Part shown: positions 56,872-64,000 of the stretch, piece by piece
Position numbering within the stretch: the first letter of the stretch is position 1
Layout: every line of letters starts with the position of its first letter
Source of the DNA: Rhynchosporium graminicola
Lineage: Eukaryota; Ascomycota; Leotiomycetes; Helotiales; Ploettnerulaceae
Assembly (NCBI GenBank): GCA_900074885.1
Contig: FJUW01000044.1
Location: 1 to 64,000 of the forward strand
Length of the DNA: 64,000 nucleotides
Reading direction: 5' to 3'
Notes under the pieces: generated by a model
Databases searched by the model: none
What the model was told of the DNA's origin: nothing
The model's input: the letters and a program-made list of their open reading frames with translations, nothing else
Translations under genes and position numbers: made by a program

Positions 56872-59800
56872 TCAATCATCAATCAGATTGATAACATTTC
56901 CCAAGGCGCGAGATGGTGGACCAGGATTGCCAGCTCCGTACAAGTCATCATCATCTTCCCTTTCTCTCTTCAATCCTCGGAATTGAGTAGCATCTCCGCT
57001 AAGCTCACTCTTGACTATGAACGCCTGCGAATTCCGATCACGTCTCTGAGCAGTATCAGAAGCGAGTCGAACTTGCGTATCGTAGGCCTGCTCTGCTGCG
57101 CTTAGCCGACGCTCCAGATCCGCAATTCGATCCTTCAGCCCACGTCTCTGTGTGCGAAGCTGATCGCAGGTAATCTGCAAGCGCTGGAGTTGGCTGGGCA
57201 AACAATCTTCATCGCCATCAGCTATTTTGCCACTGCTGAGTCGCAAAATTCTCGCATTGAGGCCATCAATTTCTGTGTGGTGAGCCTGGAGCTTTTCATT
57301 CGCGTTCCGAATGTCTAGCTCTAATCTTTCGATCTGATCGATTTTGGCGAGGCTGTCGACTGTTGCATCCTCCAGCTGGCCCTTGTTGTTCTCGCAATAG
57401 GCGTTCACTTGAATCAACTCTCTATGCGTAGTCCCAAGCTGCTCTTCCAGATCCTCGTTCACATTGCAGCTTTGCAAAAAGCTATTCTGCAGCTCAGCGC
57501 ATCTCTGCTGGCTTGCCTCGAGATCTCCTCGAACTTGTCGGACAGCTTCCTCTGCTGTCTCAATCTGCTGCTGCTTCTGCAGAACTTCTGTCTCAAAGGT
57601 GGCATTCTTTTCCTCCAGGTCTCCAAAGGCGGTCTTCGTTGAATCAAAGTTCAGTCTTAGAGCCTGCAACTCCTTCTCGGTGTCTGCAAGCTTGATAGTC
57701 AGGGAAGCAATTTGTTTCTTCAAAGCTGACAGCTTCCAATTCTTGGCTGCAACTTTGCCCGTTAGAGACTCGTTCTTAGCCTCAAAACTTGTCAGCAAAA
57801 GTTCTGAATTTTTTTTTGGCACTTGAATCTTACCTGAAGCTGCTCAATGTCCTGTCCTACCCTACTTGCTGATCCAGAAACAGGCGAAACATTGCCAGGA
57901 CTGGCATAACGTCGGGAAATACCAGAAGACAATAAGCCATTGCTATAGCTTTGAGTGATCGACCGCGACGCTGAAGGGTTGGGAATGGAGTTCGATGGGG
58001 ATTCATTCTCGTTTCCTAAATCGCCGTATTGGTTTCTTAGATTAGAGGAATCAGAACCGTCGCTTGACCTTTCGTGGGAACGAACCCCACGGCTTCTTGG
58101 AGTAGTGGGCGAGCTGTTTTCTGGTTTAATGCCGATTGAGATCGCAATTGGTGACAAGCTTTCAGGAGCGAGGCCGAAGAATGCGTTACAGTCATTGCGG
58201 GAAACCATGGGGAAGTAATGCTGCTTGTGATCCAAATCGTCAAAGTTCGCGCCGAAATCTTTCTGAGACACAATTTTCTGGGGACATTGACATGGATTGG
58301 TGGCTTCAGTAATTGATAGTCTGGACGATGTGCTGCGATCCGCATGACCTTGGTCAGCGCATAATCCTACACACTTTGGGTAAGTTGAAGTTCTTCCACA
58401 GAAACACAAAAGCTTCGTACCTATCAAGAGTAGATCTCCTCTTCTACTTGCACATGTGCTCTCTTGATGTAGAGTTACTCGGCATTTAGGATCCAGACCG
58501 TGTAATCTAGATAGCACGTCTCCTTCTAAATCGGACCATGACACTCTGATCATGTGTGAAAACGGATCGGCCTGAGACGTAATCATGAGTGGCATTTGGC
58601 GAAGGCACTCACAGACCCTCTGGTAAAGGAAGTTGTCAGACTCAGATATGCCACCTGAGGAACTTTCCGGGAACCTTTTCAGCTCTTCGAGTACCATCTC
58701 ATATAAGTCTGTTACGATATGGTCGCAAGAAAAATGCTCATAATCTGAGAACTTCCGACTCTTCTGACGAGACAGCCAACAAGGTGCGAGCCGATGACCT
58801 TCCTCGAAATCTAGCCACTTGTCGTTGATCTGAAGATCTGTGCCCTCAAGAAGCAAATCAAGATCGGCCTTGACACCGGACTTCAAAATAACATTCAAGT
58901 CCTTTGTTCTTACATCCAATGCCAGCGCTGCTCTTAAAGCTCGCGCAACATGCAATGAGTATGGTGTCGTTCGATTTGTGGACACTGGAGCTCTGCTCAG
59001 TAGGCGACACTGTTGCTCGCGCGGTGTTCGCACGAGATTATATCTCTGGAAAGTTTCCCAGAGCAAGGTCGGAAGTTGTGCGGGCGTCTTTTTCAAACTC
59101 TTCTTGATGAGTTCGATTTCCTAGCATTACGTCAGTCAGCATCTAGAAAGACAAACTTTGTTCGAAGCTGAAGTGGGACTTGGGGGAAGGTACCATATGA
59201 CCATTTTTGATGTCGTGATAGAAACATTCATCTTCGCCATCTTGCTCAAGGAGATGCTGCCAAAGCTTTGCTGCAACTTCCTCCGAGATGAAAGGGTAGA
59301 CGCCTTGTACATCTGCAACTTTGTCCTCCCGTAGCATTGATACGAATTTCTCGACGATGTTCTTGTCGATCTCGATAGCTTCGGCCCAGATGTTTGCGAA
59401 GCGCTTTGCTTCCTGCTTTGAATTGACCAGTCTTTCTCTGTCGCGGTTGACTTGTCCTGCCAGTAAGTTGTAGCCGAAACGAAATTCTTTTCCAAAGTTT
59501 CTTTCAAGGAGCAAGCCTTTGAGATACAGCTTATTGCTGAACATAGGATCCAGAATCAGGCTACCGTGTACCGTTTGAATCATTTTCGAGGGCGGATCTA
59601 GATCGAGTACAACCTTTATCCACTTCTTAAAGTCTTCGGTCTCAATCTTCTCTCCAAGTCTTCTGACTTGGCCGATTTGGACGCAGACATCTTCCCACAT
59701 ATTGTTCTTCAACTCCCGAGGCGTACCCGCAGCCACCTTTTTTCTGTATGCTTTCATCTGATTTTGGATGGTTGCATCACTCGGAGGATCTAGAAAACAG

Positions 59801-60396
59801 TATAGAGTGTCCAAATCTTTCCCATGTAACTTCATCTTCCAACGACATTTAGAAGCTTCATACTGGACCTTATATCCTTCCCTAATCATGACCAGCGAGG
59901 CGACTTTGAATCCTTCTCCATGCTTGCCAGCTGCTTCCGCGTTGTTTTTCTTGCTGGATTTGCCAAGGTGGAGAGCGCGGCGACTCAACTGTGCTCCAAA
60001 GTTGGTTAGTTCGAGCATACCATCTTTCAAGCGAATGAATCCAAGCAATTTGTTGCTAGTAGGATGGCGTGCCTCGACAATATAGACCTTCTCATTGTTG
60101 AAGCCCTTATTGAGCACCTTAAGATCCTTGTGTTGTATTTGGGCACCTTCAACAATAGCATCTTTCCTGTAGGAGAGTGTCAGCACAATACTCAGCAGGG
60201 CTACCTAGGCGTTGAGCACGAACCAGTTCTGGTAAAACTCTCGTAAAGCATGGTCTGGCTTCCAGCCAGGCACGTATCCCTTGTGGAGCCCAAGGGCCTG
60301 TCTGCTGCGTCTCAAAATCTCATGACCATCGTCCAGAACGAAACCGTCCTCGTTGTCATCATCGCAGTCTTCGAAGTTTATACTTGATGAAGCCAT
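56872..60396 (-). CDS. GHKL-type (Hsp90/MORC-like) ATPase with C-terminal coiled coil, 1113 aa
   Basis: Four exons on the minus strand (60396-60224, 60166-59194, 59120-57834, 57780-56872) join in frame. Introns carry GTTCGT, GTACCT and GTAAGA donors and CTGAC branch sites; the last acceptor (GAG/GCT) is uncertain by six bases. The N-terminus has GHKL ATP-binding features: an N-box REFYQNWKDA (Glu53, Asn57), a LELTNFG turn (109-115) where the DxGxG motif should be, and a glycine lid GKHGEGFK (138-145). A middle domain is followed by a Cys-containing segment (about 590-640) and a Ser/Pro-rich linker (about 680-800). A heptad coiled coil then runs about 815-1050 (many LEXXIXXL repeats), and the chain ends NVINLIDD. 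The order resembles MORC proteins (GHKL, S5-like, coiled coil), but no CW zinc finger is clear. Function is unknown; a nuclear or chromatin role is inferred from architecture alone. Confidence 0.75.
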
Positions 60397-62496
60397 CTGA
60401 ATATGCAAATATCGATATTTAACGGCTATAAGGCGTGGAAAGCAAGCATGTCGCTGGTTTGAAATCAAGATTCGGCTTTGAGTCCTTGCGCATCGATGAT
60501 GGAGGTAATGTATTGTGAAGAAGAGAAGAACAGGTGGAATCTGAAGAAGCGATAAGAACAAAGAGCAGCGATAGGCAGATGAGACGGCGAAGTTGAGTAT
60601 GAAGGAAGGGCGACGCGCAAGACAGCGATGAAAAGAGGTGAAAGCTTAAGAAGAATCTGGAAGCAAGGAGGGCTCAAGCTTTTTTGAGCTTATTTGATTA
60701 CAGTGAGTTCCAACTCAAGGCCAATTCTTGAGTTTCTTAAGATTTCTTGCCGTTTGCTTCAAGATAAGGTCATAATTGATAGCCAGAGTGATGGAAATGC
60801 AGGTTGTCGACTTTGGCTCAACCAATCGGATATCACCCGACAAGAGACATTCACCAGGTAGTACCTAGGGTATCATGCACCTTTCTTCCAGGCTGAAGGC
60901 CGAAAATGAATTTTGGAAAGAGGCGCGCTAGTAGAGGAGCATGGTGCAAGTTAAAAATCATCATGGTGAATAATGGATGTCAAAGTTTTCTGCTCAGACA
61001 ACGAGAGACCACTTTTAGTAGAATAAATGAAAGACGTATTGACTGACCGAGAGTTCATCGCTCAAGTCTTCACCTGAGAAACTGTATCTCTGCCTTGCCT
61101 TTGAGAACTCCAGATCTGCTCATCTCATAAATTAATCAGATGATTCAGATCTTATTCCATTTGACACACAAGTATCGTTCTTCTGAGCTGTAATGTAAAT
61201 CAAAGTATCCAAAATATTACTCTCAACTTTTTCGAATGCCGAAATCTTTTGCCATCTGGTTGTTCCTGAAAATCCAATAATGAGTACAGCTTCTTTGCTT
61301 CGCGCCAGAGAAACCATATTCAGCCATTCGTAAAGGCATACCGATTCACTCTTCCCAACCCAACCTGTTGACTAGCAAGAAGTCTCACACGATCATCGCA
61401 TCGAGAGTACTATGGGTTGGCACTAAAGATTACTAGCTTGTTCTTCTAGTTATTGCTCAGGCTTTCCCGGACCCAAGTTCACTCTACCTAAATATTCCAC
61501 TTGGTAGCTCGGATCCCGTTTGAGTAGATATATAGCCTGTCGGTGCTGAAACATCGGTAGTGCTGTGGCTATCCCCACCCAAGCTGCAAATCTAGGCGCA
61601 GCCGCATGCTTCCTGGAGTCCGTTGGTGGTCAAGATGTTTTGAATTGAACGGGCACATTGCTCCCTATTCTATTGATTTAAGAAATAGTTCGACCTATTG
61701 CGTAATCACGCCAAAAAAAATAAAGAAGATAAACGGGAGAATTTGACGTACCTGGATAATTGTTCGTCGATGTACTGTCTGAAGTGAGAACGATGAAGAT
61801 GATGTTATATCTCACCATCAGGGTCCAATTGCCTCTTACACGAGAGCGGAATCAGGGGTACTCCAGTTGGTCGATGTGTAGGTAGCTAATATGCCCAGAT
61901 ATGTTTCGTTTTAAGTTTGACTGCCAGCTCATGGGGAGTCCTGCATAGCGTATAGATGGGCAACAAAAATCCAGTTGTTTATAGGATGAGGTTGGCATCA
62001 TGCTTGGCTAAGCGAGGGAGGTGTGCAAGCGGAACTACAGGAGATCTTATCTGAGAGACACGTGTCAGGGCTATGAAAGCCTTTCAGATTTCCCAGAGCT
62101 CGACTATAGAAGCAAGGCTCTTTTACGTTACTACTCAGAAGAGTACTTCTACGTCATTACTGATTCTAAATTATATCTCAACAGAGTTGTGTTATATCAC
62201 GTGACTTGAACACCCTCTTGAAAGTTCAGCGATCATAGCATCACGGAACTAGAACTCAGACGATGGGCCCCTTATTTTAACGGAGTGATACAGCGAAGGA
62301 GCCTTGCCTGAATTATCTAGTATGAGCTCGAGAGAGCTCACGTGCCCTACTGGGACTCAGCCGCTCGCCGCACAGCTCAGAACGGCCCAAATTACGATTA
62401 TCAGCAACGAGGAAGCAATCGACCGAGATTATCTAGTGTATTGGATCAACTCAAGGAATATACGATAATACACAATCGCTGCACTAATTATTCGCT
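60397..62496. other. Intergenic region between the ATPase and HET genes
   Basis: 2.1 kb without a supported gene; short frames at 61132-61317 and 62021-62209 lack motifs. An ATCACGTGAC site lies at about 62197. Composition is ordinary. Confidence 0.45.
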
Positions 62497-64000
62497 ATGT
62501 CGGGTCGAAGAGAACAGTTTGGATTGTCTCCACAAAACCCGATGCGAACTCAGCCCATTATCAGGCTAGGCGTAAATAGGGCAGCTTCAGCTTCTAATCA
62601 GAAGCCATCTTCTTCTGCCAATATAGCTATCGAAGCTCAGGTACAATACAAGCCTCTTGATTTCGAAACCTACGAGATTCGCCTCCTCCGATTACAATGG
62701 GGCTCCGAGAATATCGGAGACATTCATTGTTTTTTTGGAACACGCATCTCTTATAGACCCAGGCTCATACGTCGCTCTATCATACTGCTGGGGAAACTTT
62801 GATGATGCAAAACATATCTATGTTGATGGCGTCAAGTATAGAGCCACTGTCAATCTAGTATCTGCACTTCAGACGATTCGGAAGCTCAAACGGAATACGG
62901 GCGATGGCGCATTCACTAGACTTTGGGTGGATGCCATATGTATAAACCAAAATGATTCGCAGGAAAGGAGTCATCAGGTTCGCACCATGCGGCAAATATA
63001 CTCTAGAGCTCAGGAGGTTCTCGCTTTCGCTGGAGTGTGCGAGGATCGAAGCGAAGGCTTGATGAAAGTGATCGGCACGCAGAGGGCCAGGACTCTAGCC
63101 AGCTTGAAATTCATACAAGGCACCAGTGATCGGGAGAAGACCCTCATCTCATTTAATTCTCTACATGCAGATAAAACGCCGGACCCAAAGATACAGGCGC
63201 TAGAGACTCGTCATCTCTTAGACTTTGCCGGCTATGCACAGTTCTTCAACGAGATGTACTGGAAGCGAGCATGGGTCATACAAGAGATAACAGTCGGTCC
63301 CAAAGTTACTGTACTGTATGGAGATTTAGAAATTCTCTGGGAAGACATGGTCGTTTTTGGTTCCCTTCTGAAAGAATCAGAAATCGCCCGGCAATTTCAT
63401 TCATTCGAATTCCAGGAAGGTGAAGTCTGGCAAGGCATCGACCATCTACTGGTATTCAGAGAACGATACTACGTCAAAAGAACTCCCATCGGTCTCTTGG
63501 AAGCCCTTACCTTGAGTCGTAAAGCTCTTGCCACTGATCCACGCGACAAGATATTTTCGCTGCTAGGTCTTTGCCCCGATGGAGCCACGTTTGTACCAGT
63601 ACCAAATTACCGTCAGCCACTTGAGTCGATAATTGCAGACATGAGCAAGGCTATGATGGCTTGGAACAAGTCTCTGGATATGATATGCTTGCGTGGGTTA
63701 TCTCTAAGGCAGAGCACAACTTGGATACCAACATGGGCACCAAATTGGGAAAGGATATGGATGGGCGGCATCACAGTGCAAGAAGAGAGTCTTCTCAAGA
63801 GCCAGGATATAAGAAATATTAATCCTATTCTGGCCGGGTCGACAGGGCTTCAGCTCAAGGTTCGGGGAACACTCATTGGAACTGTGACCCATCTTACGTC
63901 TGCCATGAGACCCCATAGCAGAGACAGCAAGCCGCTGCCACCAAGAGCGCCTTGGATTGATTCGACTGCCACGCTCGCAGCCAAGATTACTGAGTTGGGA
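62497..64000 (+). pseudogene. HET-domain (heterokaryon incompatibility) protein, frameshifted at T7, runs off the window
   Basis: The frame starts MSGRREQFGLSPQNPMRTQP at 62497 and includes the usual pre-HET segment YEIRLLRLQWG. At 62730-62736 a run of seven T shifts it; six T would give one continuous frame. From about 62737 to the window end the next frame is open without a stop. It carries the HET signature: YVALSYCWGN, then LWVDAICINQND and VRTMRQIYSRA, followed by YWKRAWVIQEI and ATDPRDKIFSLLGLC. HET proteins act in fungal allorecognition and cell death. A regulated cell-death role here is inferred from family. The frameshift may be a base-call error, an allele broken in this strain, or an unseen splice. 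The 3' end is outside the window. Confidence 0.75.

Overview
This window looks like a filamentous ascomycete, probably a leotiomycete of the Botrytis/Sclerotinia type. That placement is inference from gene content and from a Boty-like retrotransposon layout. The evidence is short introns (about 46-82 nt, GT...AG, with CTAAC/CTGAC-type branch sites), a fungalysin (M36) protease, a HET-domain gene, GPI-anchored and small secreted proteins, and large TA-rich blocks in which every retrotransposon reading frame is broken by C-to-T and G-to-A changes, the pattern left by repeat-induced point mutation (RIP).

Layout. 1-9.7 kb is a graveyard of LTR retrotransposons: Ty3/gypsy integrase-chromodomain ends, a gypsy gag, a Ty1/copia fragment, a pair of inverted LTRs, and a miniature LTR element of about 600 bp with an exact target-site duplication (TSD). 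10.9-35.8 kb is gene-bearing: a small secreted cysteine-rich protein; a five-exon PiT/Pho89-type phosphate permease (-) with a perfect PHO-box palindrome upstream; a long gene-poor stretch with microsatellites, a 100-N gap and decayed repeats; a GPI-anchored surface protein (-); an intron-containing tRNA-Pro (-); a dispersed roughly 177-bp repeat; an unrecognised 293-codon ORF; a DHX57-like DEAH helicase; a C2H2 zinc-finger protein; a secreted PAN-like protein (-); and a solo LTR with TSD GTACC.

36.2-52.7 kb is one insertion event containing another. An outer gypsy-type element has 134-bp LTRs and TSD CTCAC. It is split between its RNase H and integrase regions by a second gypsy element in the opposite orientation, with 268-bp LTRs and TSD AGAAG. 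The inner element carries an antisense ORF convergent with its pol, the arrangement known for brtn in Boty-like elements of Botrytis.

52.7-64 kb returns to genes: a secreted fungalysin with a cysteine-rich tail, a GHKL-type ATPase of about 1113 residues with a coiled-coil C-terminus (-), and a HET-domain gene that has a +1 frameshift at a T7 run and leaves the window. There are no operons. The genes appear functionally independent; the shared theme is secreted, surface and recognition proteins next to repeat blocks. All exon structures were read by eye and are in frame from start to stop; no database search was possible.
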